DNA from: Clostridium sp. SY8519
GTDB taxonomy: Bacteria > Bacillota > Clostridia > Lachnospirales > Lachnospiraceae
Direction of reading: 5' to 3'
DNA length: 64,000 nucleotides
NCBI RefSeq assembly: GCF_000270305.1
Contig: NC_015737.1
Location: 182,501-246,500, forward strand
Program-made: the position numbers and the translations under genes
The notes under the pieces: generated by a model
What the model saw: the letters and a program-made list of their open reading frames with translations, nothing else
Told to the model about the DNA's origin: nothing
The model's database searches: none
Shown: piece by piece, positions 9,324-18,146 of the stretch
How the letters are laid out: each line of letters starts with the position of its first letter
How positions within the stretch are numbered: position 1 is the stretch's first letter

Positions 9324-9337
9324 CTGCATGTTATGAT
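9309..9337 (+). promoter_or_regulatory. Divergent promoter for the 9458 gene
   Basis: TTGTTA (9309-9314) and TATGAT (9332-9337) with a 17-nt spacer. It would give a leader of about 115 nt before the gene at 9458. Confidence 0.55.
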
Positions 9338-9457
9338 TACACCGCTGAACATCTGAATACGCAGTAACCGGATGGCAGTAGTTCAACAGATACAGAATGG
9401 ACAGTTCCGCATCTCCGCTCTTTTCTGGACTTCGGGACTGCAGATACTGGAGGTTCT

Positions 9458-10198
9458 ATGAAACATTTTACATACAGACAGCAAAACACCGGCGACTGGA
9501 ATCATCCGGATGATTTCAGCCGTCAGAACAGAACCGATCCTTACGGGCCGGAAGGCAGACGCGGCAGTGATCCTGAACTTCCCTACCGCAGCCGTCCGCC
9601 GGTAAATGCCATGACCGCTGCTTCTGTGGTCTGCGGCGTATTGGCACTGGTCACCTGTTATCTGGTCTTCACCGCCTTTCTGTTCGGATCTCTGGCTGTT
9701 CTGTTTGCCGTTCTGGGAAAAGGAAAAAACCGCCGGATGCCGCGGGCCGCGCGCATCGGACAGATTCTTGGCATTGTTTCCATTGCTGTGGGCGGTATTC
9801 TGTCCGCCATTTCGGTCTCTTTTGTCATTTCCCGTTTTGGCGGTATCGACAAAGCCATTGACCGCTATACCTATTATATCGAAAAATACGCCAATGATAA
9901 CACCAAGAGCGGGCAGGATCTCTATAATGAGATCTACCAGGATATCTATGGCAAAAAAAATTCAGATTCTTCCGCGGACAGTAAATCTTCCGACCAGGAA
10001 ACTGGCGGAAACAGCGGCAGCAAAGACAGTAATAATAATAATAATAATAATAGCAATAACGATAATAAAAACCGCAATGGTTCCTATTACGGTGATTCAA
10101 ATCGGAGCGGAAACTACTACGGCGACAGCTCAGACGGCGGCAGCAGCTCCGGCAACAGCAATGATTATTACGGCAATGCTCGGGGATCCGCAGCATAA
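9458..10198 (+). CDS. DUF4190-like membrane protein with Asn/Ser/Gly-rich tail
   Basis: A 246-residue protein. Residues about 1-45 are polar; two membrane segments follow (around AASVVCGVLALVTCYLVFTA and ILGIVSIAVGGILSAISVSF), the layout of DUF4190 proteins. The last third is low complexity, rich in Asn, Ser, Asp, Gly and Tyr, with seven Asn in a row and repeated YYGDS blocks. SD GGAGG precedes the ATG. Function is unknown. The downstream DUF975 gene begins 12 nt later, so the pair is likely an operon. The tail resembles an extracellular, disordered spacer. Confidence 0.75.
   Translation: MKHFTYRQQNTGDWNHPDDFSRQNRTDPYGPEGRRGSDPELPYRSRPPVNAMTAASVVCGVLALVTCYLVFTAFLFGSLAVLFAVLGKGKNRRMPRAARIGQILGIVSIAVGGILSAISVSFVISRFGGIDKAIDRYTYYIEKYANDNTKSGQDLYNEIYQDIYGKKNSDSSADSKSSDQETGGNSGSKDSNNNNNNNSNNDNKNRNGSYYGDSNRSGNYYGDSSDGGSSSGNSNDYYGNARGSAA
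10031..10051 (+). repeat. AAT trinucleotide repeat, 7 units, in frame
   Basis: Seven uninterrupted AAT codons inside the Asn-rich tail, continuing as a degenerate AAT/AAC tract to about 10070. Length change in steps of 3 nt would keep the frame, so it could vary among strains. Confidence 0.85.
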
Positions 10199-10210
10199 AG
10201 GAGGCACTCC

Positions 10211-10960
10211 ATGCATAAAAAAATATCTGAAATCAAAGCAGTGTCCAGAGAAAATCTCCTGGGCAGCTACGGCACTCTCATTGGCGCCTATATCCTTGTC
10301 TCACTGATTGTAATGATCTGCTCTTCCCCATTTACGCCCATGCTTCGCCGGGCTTTTACGGACGGCTCCGTCTTCAGCGGAATCATCGGCTTTGTCGGCC
10401 TGATTGTTGTGGCAGTCATCGGTTCCCTGTTCTCCTGCGGCATCCTGTATATGCATTTAAAGATCGCCCGCCGGCAGCCCCTTGCCTTTCCGGATCTTTT
10501 CTTTCCGTTCCGCAGACGCCCGGACAAATTCATCGGAGTGTCTGTTCTGATGATCCTGATCAGCTTCGCATGCCTCCTTCCGGGCATCATCTGCTCCATG
10601 GCTGGCGCTGCCTTGTCCAGCTTCTCCCTGTCCGTCATCGGCGCCGTGCTGTCTGTCATCGGAAGCATTGTTCTGATCATCCTGATGCTGGCGCTGGCCC
10701 TGACCAACTATCTTCTGATTGACAGCATTGATACCATCCATGTTCTCCAGGCATTCCGGGACAGCAGAAAACTGATGCGGCACAACAAAGCACGTCTTTT
10801 TGGCCTGTGCCTTTCCTACATCGGCTGGATGCTTCTGTCTCTGCTGAGCTTCGGCCTTGCCACACTGTGGGTTTCCCAGTATTATCAGCAGAGCCTGGTC
10901 ATCTTTTATGAAGACCTGACTTCCCCCGTCTGCGAGGCGGAGCCTTATGACGGACAATGA
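10211..10960 (+). CDS. DUF975 family integral membrane protein
   Basis: A 249-residue polytopic membrane protein with about five hydrophobic segments. The C-terminal pattern SRKLMRHNKARLFGLCLSYI then GWMLLSLLSFGLATLWV and SLVIFYEDL is the DUF975 signature. The SD is AAAGGAGG. It is paired with the DUF4190-like gene upstream. No function has been assigned to the family that I can name. Confidence 0.85.
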   Translation: MHKKISEIKAVSRENLLGSYGTLIGAYILVSLIVMICSSPFTPMLRRAFTDGSVFSGIIGFVGLIVVAVIGSLFSCGILYMHLKIARRQPLAFPDLFFPFRRRPDKFIGVSVLMILISFACLLPGIICSMAGAALSSFSLSVIGAVLSVIGSIVLIILMLALALTNYLLIDSIDTIHVLQAFRDSRKLMRHNKARLFGLCLSYIGWMLLSLLSFGLATLWVSQYYQQSLVIFYEDLTSPVCEAEPYDGQ

Positions 10961-11057
10961 ATAAACAAAAAATCCGCCAGCGGAACAAGGGTAGATAAAC
11001 ATCCGGATGCGCTGGGCATCATTAACATTCCATTGGGTTTTTAACTAGTAATCAATA

Positions 11058-11083
11058 GTCGGACGGCAGTTCTGCCGTCCGAC
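11058..11083. other. Perfect 12-bp stem hairpin, no T tract
   Basis: GTCGGACGGCAG (11058-11069) is followed, after TT, by its exact reverse complement (11072-11083). There is no run of T on either strand, so it is a poor intrinsic terminator despite its stability. It lies between the DUF975 gene and the pseudogene and may mark the edge of the AT-rich island. Confidence 0.6.
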
Positions 11084-11104
11084 TCAATATCGCTTCATAA
11101 AAGT

Positions 11105-11400
11105 TCATAATTTACAACATTCCCCATACGTTTCCGGTATAAAAAGTACAGTCAAATCACTAGATACTTCAATAGTTTCCCCTTTTTCCAAACCACATTT
11201 GAAGCATAATCTACGTACATTCCGGTTTTTGGATCTCTATCCATATTAGCCTCTGCAATGCAATTACCATCATTTCGATTACTTAATACATATCCACCAT
11301 GCCCGGACACATATTTTATACAATATTTTCCAGCTTTAAGATCCTTACCAACTTTATAATACCCAGGTTTTAATTTAGTGCCAGCACTTTTATTATAGAT
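11105..11400 (-). pseudogene. Frameshifted fragment of a secreted or lipoprotein-type domain
   Basis: On the minus strand one frame reads GTKLKPGYYKVGKDLKAGKY and on through YVDYAS, then loses sense. A neighbouring frame picks up with LEKGETIEVSSDLTVLFIPE and ends at a TGA at 11105-11107. The join lies between about 11180 and 11212, so one frameshift breaks the gene. The PGYYKVGKDLKAGKY pattern resembles small repeat domains of Firmicute surface proteins. No start codon, ribosome binding site or signal peptide was found upstream, so the 5' end is also missing. Composition is clearly more AT-rich than the flanks. Confidence 0.6.
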
Positions 11401-11530
11401 ATCTGCGATTACACGAAGAATCGATGAAACGGAACTGAATGAACGATAGACAGGTCGCCAATCCCAGCGTGTTAGTGCTCTGTTTCGGCGCTATGCAGAC
11501 GAATCCGATACTCCAAATTGTGCGCATAAC

Positions 11531-11602
11531 AAAAATCCGTCGGCAGATCAAGGTTACATTCCCCAGATGCACTGGGTTCCTTGACATGCCAACGGATTTT
11601 TT
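11531..11602. other. Long imperfect hairpin with a nested hairpin
   Basis: An arm at 11531-11553 (starting AAAAATCCGTCGGCA) pairs with 11579-11601 (ending TGCCAACGGATTTTT) with only one 1x1 and one 2x2 mismatch. Inside the loop CCCAG (11562-11566) pairs with CTGGG (11572-11576). Runs of A and T flank both sides, so it could terminate transcription in both directions, serving both DUF975 and hom. It may also be the remnant of a small mobile element. The 10961-11838 gap holds no intact gene that I can support. Confidence 0.6.
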
Positions 11603-11838
11603 GTTCGACAGTAACCAAAGGCAGGAGTTCCGTGAGGAATGTACAGTAAACATTTTGCTCGCGCATTGCAATACGATTGCGTATGAATTACGGGATTCTC
11701 CATCAGGCAATATTGTATATGGAGAAGAAATCCAAGAGATCGCCTGTGCCCCCGCCCGCTGATTCTGCCCTTCCGCCCTACATACATAATGCCAAATCGG
11801 TCATTATCTCTCCGGCCTATATAGATTTTAACTGTTTC

Positions 11839-13041
11839 TCAGTTCACACGAATCATCTGAATAATCCCGTCAATCCGGCCTGCCGCCTCTGCGTAAGTCG
11901 CGCCGTCCATGATACCGGTCACAAAAGCCTGCTCGCCTTCGATCCCTTCTGCCTTGACATAGGTCACATTGCCAAACGCATCTTCAATGGCTTCCGGATC
12001 CGCAGTGGTACGTACAAAGTACGCGCATGCCATCTTTTTCTCACTGACAAGGGTCAGATTCTCCGGATCCCACTGGATCGGGGTATGTTCTTCCATATGA
12101 CGGGCCGCGTCGATAATATCAGCGACCACTGCGCTTGCTGTGGGAAGCGCGCCGGCGCCGGCGCCGTAAAACATGGTTTCCCCTACCATATTGCCCCGCA
12201 CAAAGACTGCGTTAAACACATCATTGACCATACTCAGGGGATGATCCGCGCCGATCAGGAAAGGAGCCACCATGACACAGTAGCTGTCCCCGGCCTTTCT
12301 GCTGGTGGCCAGCAGTTTGATCCGCCGGTTCATGGCTGCCGCGTATTTCATGTCAGCGGCCGTAATCGACGTAATGCCCTCTGTATGGATATCTGTGTAA
12401 TTCACCTGCCGTCCGGCTGCCAGCGAAGTTAGAATCGCTATCTTTCTGCAGGCATCATAGCCCTCAATATCTGCTGTGGGATCTGCTTCCGCGTAGCCTT
12501 TTTCCTGGGCTTCCTTCAGTACATCCGCGAATTCCGATCCTTCTTCCGACATCTTCGTGAGCATATAGTTGGTGGTACCGTTCAGAATCCCGGTGATTTC
12601 CAGGATATCTTCCGAACTGAGGCTGGTATTTAACGGCCGCAGAATCGGTATTCCGCCGCCCACACTGGCTTCAAAAAAGACGTTCACCCGGTGTGACGCG
12701 CCCAGGGCAATCAGTTCGGCGCCGTATTCCGCGATCAGCGCCTTATTGGACGTGACAAAATGCTTTCCGGCTTCAATTGCCTGCCGGGCAAAGGTATGCG
12801 CCGGCTCCACGCCACCCATGGCTTCCACTACGATGCGGATCTCCGGATCCTGCAGAATCACGCTGTAGTCATGAATGATACGGTCTGCATTCTCGTCGTC
12901 CGGAAAATCCCGCAGATCCAGAATGTATTTGATTCCTATCTCCTCGCCAGCCTTGCGGGCAATGATTCCCCGGTTGGTCTTCAGCACTGCTGCCACACCG
13001 GATCCGATGGTTCCATACCCTAATACCGCAATATTGATCAT
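11839..13041 (-). CDS. hom: Homoserine dehydrogenase
   Basis: NAD(P)-dependent reduction of aspartate semialdehyde to homoserine, at the branch to threonine and methionine. The N-terminal dinucleotide-binding motif is AVLGYGTIGSGVAAVL. The catalytic domain shows SVGGGIPILRPLN, ILNGTTNYMLTKM and EGYDACRKIAIL with Asp and Lys residues typical of the family. A C-terminal ACT-like region follows, ending in GATYAEAAGRIDGI. The start at 13041 follows AAGGGAG, giving 400 residues. It is 4 nt downstream of the ACT-domain gene, a common Clostridial pair. Confidence 0.96.
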   Translation of the reverse strand: MINIAVLGYGTIGSGVAAVLKTNRGIIARKAGEEIGIKYILDLRDFPDDENADRIIHDYSVILQDPEIRIVVEAMGGVEPAHTFARQAIEAGKHFVTSNKALIAEYGAELIALGASHRVNVFFEASVGGGIPILRPLNTSLSSEDILEITGILNGTTNYMLTKMSEEGSEFADVLKEAQEKGYAEADPTADIEGYDACRKIAILTSLAAGRQVNYTDIHTEGITSITAADMKYAAAMNRRIKLLATSRKAGDSYCVMVAPFLIGADHPLSMVNDVFNAVFVRGNMVGETMFYGAGAGALPTASAVVADIIDAARHMEEHTPIQWDPENLTLVSEKKMACAYFVRTTADPEAIEDAFGNVTYVKAEGIEGEQAFVTGIMDGATYAEAAGRIDGIIQMIRVN

Positions 13042-13045
13042 ACTT

Positions 13046-13489
13046 TTACTCCCTTGATAATATTTTGATGTAATGTATTCCCTGCTTGGACTCAATCGTT
13101 TCGATCAGTCCGGAAATATCTCCTGTCTGATCAGTGACTTCCACGCTGAGGGTTAATGACGCAATTCCGTTCACCGGAATACTCTGATGAATGGTCAGAA
13201 TGTTCGCGTGACAGTCTGCCACCTCTTTCAGTACCGCCGAAAGCAACCCGGTCTCGTCATCCAGCTGAATGACCATGGTGATGGTTCTTCCCTTGGCATT
13301 GTCGTGAAACGGAAAAATATCATCTTTGTATTTATAAAAAGAGCTCCTGCTGATCCCAACGGCCTGAACCGCTTCATTTACGGATGACACTTTGCCGGAG
13401 TCCAGCAGGTGCTTGGCTTTTACAACCTGCAGAAGCACTTCCGGCACTGCTTTTTTTCGCAGTACATAATACTTCGCCTGTTCACTCAT
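13046..13489 (-). CDS. ACT domain-containing protein, UPF0735/PheB family
   Basis: 147 residues. The N-terminal half has a helix-turn-helix-like segment (SVNEAVQAVGISRSSFYKYK). The C-terminal half is an ACT domain (TITMVIQLDDETGLLSAVLK, then NILTIHQSIPVNGIASLTLS). ACT domains bind amino acids, so with hom directly downstream it probably senses an aspartate-family or aromatic amino acid and regulates expression or enzyme activity. The exact role is unproven. SD GAGGG precedes the ATG. Confidence 0.85.
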   Translation of the reverse strand: MSEQAKYYVLRKKAVPEVLLQVVKAKHLLDSGKVSSVNEAVQAVGISRSSFYKYKDDIFPFHDNAKGRTITMVIQLDDETGLLSAVLKEVADCHANILTIHQSIPVNGIASLTLSVEVTDQTGDISGLIETIESKQGIHYIKILSRE

Positions 13490-13558
13490 GGAATCCCTCT
13501 TTGTCTTTCATAGAAATACAATTGTTTTCGCGACAGAGATATATTAGCATAATAAAAT

Positions 13559-13582
13559 CCGGTATGCAATACAGCATACCGG
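13559..13582. terminator. Bidirectional hairpin terminator after cysNC
   Basis: CCGGTATGC (13559-13567) pairs perfectly with GCATACCGG (13574-13582). On the minus strand it is followed by ATTTTATTAT, so it can end the prfB-cysNC transcript; GTTTTT follows on the plus strand. Confidence 0.75.
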
Positions 13583-13604
13583 GTTTTTCACGCACACAAA
13601 GTCC

Positions 13605-15437
13605 TTACAGATCCAGATACGGCTTCAGCTGTTCCAGAAGCATGTCCGCAGATTCTTCAATATCAGACTGACTGGTATCTATGATGATCTCCGGGGACTG
13701 AGGCACTTCGTATACTGCCGAAATACCGGTAAAATTCGGGATCTCTCCCTGCCTTGCCTTTTTGTACAGACCTTTCACATCCCGGCATTCACAGACTTCC
13801 AGCGATGTGCTGACGTAGATTTCAATAAAATCATCTGCCCCCACAATCTCCCGGGCTCTCTGCCGGTCCCGCTCATAGGGAGAGACAAAGGACGCGATCA
13901 CTATGAGTCCCGCGTCATTCATCAGTTTGGCGGCCTCCGCCACACGCCGGATATTTTCAATGCGGTCCGCCTCTTTAAACCCTAAATTATTATTCAGGCC
14001 CTGGCGCACATTATCCCCATCCAGCGTCATAACATGTCTGCCCATGGCAAACAGACGCTTTTCGATCTCATTGGCCAGTGTAGATTTTCCGGAACCGGAC
14101 AGACCGGTGAGCCAGATGGTCTTTGCCTTCTGATTTTTCTGATTTTCCCGCAGTTCACGGGTAATTGTCATATCATAGGGCACAATATTTCCGGCGCGGC
14201 GCAGGGAATGCTGAATGACACCGCATGCCGAGGTCATATGTGTGATCCGGTCAATCAGAATCATCCCGCCGAGACTTGCGTTGTGTTCGAAAGAATCAAA
14301 CACCAGATCCCTTGCGGCAGAAATATCACAAACCGCGATTTCATTTTTGCGGATCACATCCGCCGGAATCTGCTGTCCGGTATTCACATCAATCCGGTAT
14401 TTGATCCGCATCACTGTGGCGACTGTCTTCTGGGTTCCAAGCTTCAGCAGGTAATTTCTGCCGTTGACCAGCGGTCTGTCATCCATCCAGAGAATTTCCG
14501 CTTCGAAAAGATTGGAGACGACGGCGCCGGCGTCCTTTGTCAGCACACAGCCTCTGGACACATCAATTTCCCGGTCCAGCCGGATGGTAACCGGCCTGCC
14601 GGCTTCCGCCCCGGATACTTTCCGGTCGCCCACATAAACCGCGGCAATCTGTGCCGTTTCCCCGGAGGGCAGCACTGTGATCCGATCCCCTTCCGCGGCG
14701 GTTCCTGTCTCCACTTCTCCCTGGAATCCGCGGAAGGTATGATCCGGCCGGCACACAAGCTGCACCGGCATGGTAAATCCCTGTTCCGCCTCTCCTTTTT
14801 CCACATCCACTGTCTCCAGATAAGACAAAAGCGGCATGCCCCGATACCAGGGCATGGCAGCGGAAGTACGGGTAATATTGTCCCCTGCGGTGGCGGAAAC
14901 CGGAATAATCGCCACGGAATCATAGTCAAATTCCGCCAGCAGAATCCGAATCTCTTTTTTTATTCTGTCGAATACGGATTTGTCATATCCCACCAGATCC
15001 ATCTTGTTTACCGCAAATACAAAATGGCGGATTCCCATCAGCGCGCAGATCCTGGTATGGCGCCTGGTCTGTACCAGGACGCCCTTGGACGCATCCACCA
15101 GAATCACCGCCAGATCGGCATAGGAGGCTCCCACCGCCATATTACGGGTGTATTCTTCATGCCCCGGCGTATCTGCCACGATAAAGGAACGCTTTTCCGT
15201 GGAAAAATAACGGTATGCCACATCAATGGTAATCCCCTGCTCCCGCTCTGCCATAAGGCCGTCCAGAAGAAGCGAGTAATCCACCTCACCTCCCCGGGAT
15301 CCGATCCTGGAATCCAGCACCAGCGCCTTTTCCTGATCTGCGAACAACAGCTTGGCATCATACAGCATATGTCCGATCAAAGTAGATTTTCCATCATCCA
15401 CACTGCCGCAGCTGATGAATTTTAGTAGCCCTTTCAT
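13605..15437 (-). CDS. cysNC: Bifunctional sulfate adenylyltransferase subunit 1 / adenylylsulfate kinase (CysN-CysC fusion)
   Basis: 610 residues. The first about 430 are the CysN GTPase, which stimulates CysD to make APS. G motifs: GSVDDGKSTLIGHML (G1), EREQGITIDVAYRYF (G2), ADTPGHEEYTRNM (G3), NKMDLVG (G4). The last about 170 are APS kinase, making [37 protein letters not shown], and SFVSPYERDRQRAREIVG. The fused form resembles NodQ/CysNC. A separate CysD is required for APS formation, but no cysD flanks the gene; it sits behind prfB. The start at 15437 follows AGAGAGG. Confidence 0.94.
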   Translation of the reverse strand: MKGLLKFISCGSVDDGKSTLIGHMLYDAKLLFADQEKALVLDSRIGSRGGEVDYSLLLDGLMAEREQGITIDVAYRYFSTEKRSFIVADTPGHEEYTRNMAVGASYADLAVILVDASKGVLVQTRRHTRICALMGIRHFVFAVNKMDLVGYDKSVFDRIKKEIRILLAEFDYDSVAIIPVSATAGDNITRTSAAMPWYRGMPLLSYLETVDVEKGEAEQGFTMPVQLVCRPDHTFRGFQGEVETGTAAEGDRITVLPSGETAQIAAVYVGDRKVSGAEAGRPVTIRLDREIDVSRGCVLTKDAGAVVSNLFEAEILWMDDRPLVNGRNYLLKLGTQKTVATVMRIKYRIDVNTGQQIPADVIRKNEIAVCDISAARDLVFDSFEHNASLGGMILIDRITHMTSACGVIQHSLRRAGNIVPYDMTITRELRENQKNQKAKTIWLTGLSGSGKSTLANEIEKRLFAMGRHVMTLDGDNVRQGLNNNLGFKEADRIENIRRVAEAAKLMNDAGLIVIASFVSPYERDRQRAREIVGADDFIEIYVSTSLEVCECRDVKGLYKKARQGEIPNFTGISAVYEVPQSPEIIIDTSQSDIEESADMLLEQLKPYLDL

Positions 15438-15481
15438 ATGGAGTAACCTCTCTTTTTCTCCTTTGTGCGAAAACACATCTG

Positions 15482-16610
15482 TCAGACAGTCTGACTGCCG
15501 TTTTTGGACAATGCCTGCCACTTCAGATAAGCATTGATAAACGGATCCAGGTTGCCGTCCATCACGCTGCTGACATTTCCGGTTTCTTCACCGGTTCTTA
15601 AATCTTTGACCATGGTATAGGGCTGCATCACATAGGACCGGATCTGGTTGCCCCAGCCGATGTCTGTGACTTCGCCCCGGATATCTGCCTGTTTTGCCGC
15701 ATTTTTCTCCTGCTCCAGAAGATACAGCTTGGACTTGAGCATCTGCATGGCCTTGTCTTTGTTCATATGCTGCGACCGCTCATTCTGGCACTGCACGACA
15801 ATTCCCGTAGGCAGATGCGTGATCCGAATGGCGGATGAGGTCTTGTTGATATGCTGTCCGCCGGCGCCGGAGGAACGGTAGGTATCCACACGGATATCCT
15901 CGTCTCTGATCTCAATATCGATTTCCTGGTCGATCTCCGGCATGACATCGCAGGAGGCGAAGGAGGTCTGGCGTTTGCCCGCAGCGTTAAAAGGCGAAAT
16001 ACGCACCAGACGGTGCACACCACGTTCGGACTTCAGCAGGCCGAAGGCATTTTCTCCATTCACCTGAAAGGTCACGGATTTGATGCCGGCTTCATCACCA
16101 TCCAGATAATCCAGGACTTCCACCTGGAATCCCTTGGATTCCGCCCATCTGGTATACATACGGTACAGCATGCTGACCCAGTCACAGGCTTCTGTCCCGC
16201 CGGCGCCGGAATGCAGTGTGACAATGGCGTTGTTCCGGTCGTATTCTCCGGAAAGCAGCGTCTTGACTTTGGTTTCCTCCATGGTCTGTTTGAGGTCTTC
16301 CGCCATGGCTTCCAGTTCCGGAATCACCGAAGGGTCATTTTCTTCGTTTCCCATTTCGATCATGACCTCCATGTCTTCCATGAGGCCTTTCAGCTTCTGA
16401 TACACCGCGATGTCATCTTTTTTTGATTTTAATTCCTGTGTTTTTTTGGAGGATTCTTCCGGATCATTCCAGAAGTCGGGCGCCTCCATCTCCCGTTCTA
16501 ATTCTTCGATACGCTTTTCCTTGTTAGCGAGGTCAAAGTGAATCCCTTACTTCCTGCAGTGGAGTCCGGTACGCGTTCAATACTGCTTTGAACTTATCTA
16601 ATTCAACCAC
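15482..16610 (-). CDS. prfB: Peptide chain release factor 2, with programmed +1 frameshift
   Basis: RF2 reads UGA and UAA stops. A 25-codon first frame starts at GTG 16610 (VVELDKFKAVLNAYRTPLQE), preceded by AAGGAAGTG, and meets an in-frame TGA at 16533-16535. A +1 shift at CTT TGA C joins it to the main frame at 16534, which continues as DLANKEKRIEELEREMEAPD to the stop at 15482. The product is about 375 residues. GGQ is present in SSGAGGQHINKTSSA, and the RF2-type stop-recognition SPF is present in RISPFNAAGKRQTSF. A caller ignoring the shift would start at the ATG at 16489 and lose the N-terminus. cysNC follows 44 nt later. Confidence 0.95.
16532..16549 (-). promoter_or_regulatory. prfB: RF2 autoregulatory +1 frameshift site
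   Basis: Minus-strand AAGGGATTCACTTTGAC contains an SD-like AAGGGA a few nt before the CTT slip codon, then the UGA stop and a following C, the weak-termination context known from prfB of many bacteria. Low RF2 gives more shifting and more RF2. Confidence 0.93.
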
Positions 16611-16695
16611 AAAAATCACTTCCTTTTTTCATTCAAAATTATTTTTTGCTGCATCTATCCGTGAAATCAGCTGGTTATCGGCTGTATGCTGATTT

Positions 16696-16714
16696 CAAAA
16701 AGCCCTTTCGGGCT
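16696..16714 (-). terminator. Terminator of the glmM operon
   Basis: AGCCC (16701-16705) and GGGCT (16710-16714) enclose a TTTC loop, with five T after it on the minus strand. Directly beyond it is a 10-bp inverted repeat (TGAAATCAGC at 16662-16671, its complement at 16688-16697), which may add a second hairpin or shape the prfB leader. Confidence 0.75.
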
Positions 16715-16751
16715 GTGCCGACGTTTTTTCAGATTTTCCTTACGAAATCTC

Positions 16752-18125
16752 CTACACCTCTTCGTGACCTTTTTCTTTGATCACCCGGATCACGTCATCT
16801 ACATATTTTTCGCAGATGTCCTCTGTCTTCGCTTCCACCATGACCCGGATCACCGGTTCGGTTCCGCTTTCCCTTACCAGAATGCGCCCGGTGTCGCCCA
16901 GTGTATCGCTGACTTTCGCCACGGCTGCCTGCACGTCCGGATCGTTCTGTGCCTCCGGTTTGCTTTTGACGCGGATATTTTTCAGCACCTGGGGATAAAT
17001 CATCACCGGTTCTGCCAGTTTGCTCAGCGGCTGTTTGGAAGCCAGCATGGCCTCCATCATTTTGATGGATGTCAGGATGCCGTCCCCGGTTGTGGCATAT
17101 TTGCTGAAAATAATATGTCCGGACTGTTCGCCGCCGATCCGGTGTCCGTTTTTCACCATGCACTCGTAGACATATTTATCCCCGACTGCAGTCTTCTCAT
17201 AAGCGATTCCCGCTTCATCAAAGGCTTTGTAAAGGCCGAAATTGGACATTACGGTAGTTACTACGGTGTTGTTGAGGAGTTTGCCTCTTTTTTTCATATA
17301 ACAGCCGTAAATATACAGGATCAGATCCCCGTTGATGACATTGCCTTTCTCATCCACCGCAATACAGCGGTCCGCGTCTCCATCATAGGCAAACCCCACA
17401 TCCAGATGATTGTCTTTTACATATTTCTGTAAAACTTCAATATGTGTGGATCCGGCGTTGCGGTTGATGTTGGTGCCGTCCGGCTCGTTGTTGATCACAT
17501 AAGTCTTCGCCCCGAGGGCATCAAATACATGTTTGGCAATCTGCCAGGCGCTGCCGTTGGCACAGTCCAGGCCGACCCGGATGTTTTTGTAAGAAAAGGT
17601 TGCCAGGGAAATCAGGTATCCCACGTACCGGTTGCGGCCGGAGGAATAATCCACTGTGCGTCCGATTTCGTCCCGGACCGCAAACGGGATCTCTGTCATG
17701 GTTTCCCCGAACAGCTCCACCTTGCCGTCAATGTAATCCTCAATGTAGGAAATGGTGGTTTCGTCCATTTTCTCGCCATTGCTGTTGATCAGCTTGATGC
17801 CGTTGTCATAATAGGGATTGTGGCTGGCGGAAATCATAATCCCGCAGTCAAAGTCCTCTGTCCTGGTCACATAGGACACCGAAGGTGTCGTTGTCACATG
17901 CAGCAGATACGCATCCGCGCCGGATGCCGTCAGGCCGGATGCCAGGGCATATTCAAACATGTAGCTGGATCTTCTGGTATCCTTGCCGATCACTACGGTG
18001 CACTTTTTGTCCACGGCGCGGCCGTAATACCAGCCCAGAAAACGCCCGACTTTATAGGCATGCTCCACGGTCAGCGTCTTGTTCGCCTCGCCCCGGAAGC
18101 CGTCTGTTCCAAAATATCTTCCCAT
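16752..18125 (-). CDS. glmM: Phosphoglucosamine mutase
   Basis: Converts glucosamine-6-phosphate to glucosamine-1-phosphate for UDP-GlcNAc, peptidoglycan and teichoic acid linkage units. Phosphohexomutase motifs are all present: GRYFGTDGFRGEANKTLT, the phosphoserine loop MISASHNPYYDNGIK, the metal loop YDGDADRCIAVD, GGEQSGHIIF, and the phosphate loop RESGTEPVIRVMVE. 457 residues. In many Firmicutes glmM follows cdaA-cdaR directly and GlmM restrains CdaA. Here it is on the same strand and in the same apparent operon, but eight genes lie between cdaR and glmM. Confidence 0.94.
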   Translation of the reverse strand: MGRYFGTDGFRGEANKTLTVEHAYKVGRFLGWYYGRAVDKKCTVVIGKDTRRSSYMFEYALASGLTASGADAYLLHVTTTPSVSYVTRTEDFDCGIMISASHNPYYDNGIKLINSNGEKMDETTISYIEDYIDGKVELFGETMTEIPFAVRDEIGRTVDYSSGRNRYVGYLISLATFSYKNIRVGLDCANGSAWQIAKHVFDALGAKTYVINNEPDGTNINRNAGSTHIEVLQKYVKDNHLDVGFAYDGDADRCIAVDEKGNVINGDLILYIYGCYMKKRGKLLNNTVVTTVMSNFGLYKAFDEAGIAYEKTAVGDKYVYECMVKNGHRIGGEQSGHIIFSKYATTGDGILTSIKMMEAMLASKQPLSKLAEPVMIYPQVLKNIRVKSKPEAQNDPDVQAAVAKVSDTLGDTGRILVRESGTEPVIRVMVEAKTEDICEKYVDDVIRVIKEKGHEEV

Positions 18126-18146
18126 AATACTCTGTATTCTCCTTTG

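Noticed and set aside
11439-11762. Overlapping short open frames on both strands around the long hairpin
   Set aside because: They arise from the inverted repeat, lack SDs and match no family I recognise; structure is the better explanation.
14034-15425. 463-codon plus-strand open frame antisense to cysNC
   Set aside because: Shadow of the codon bias of cysNC; every motif is on the other strand.
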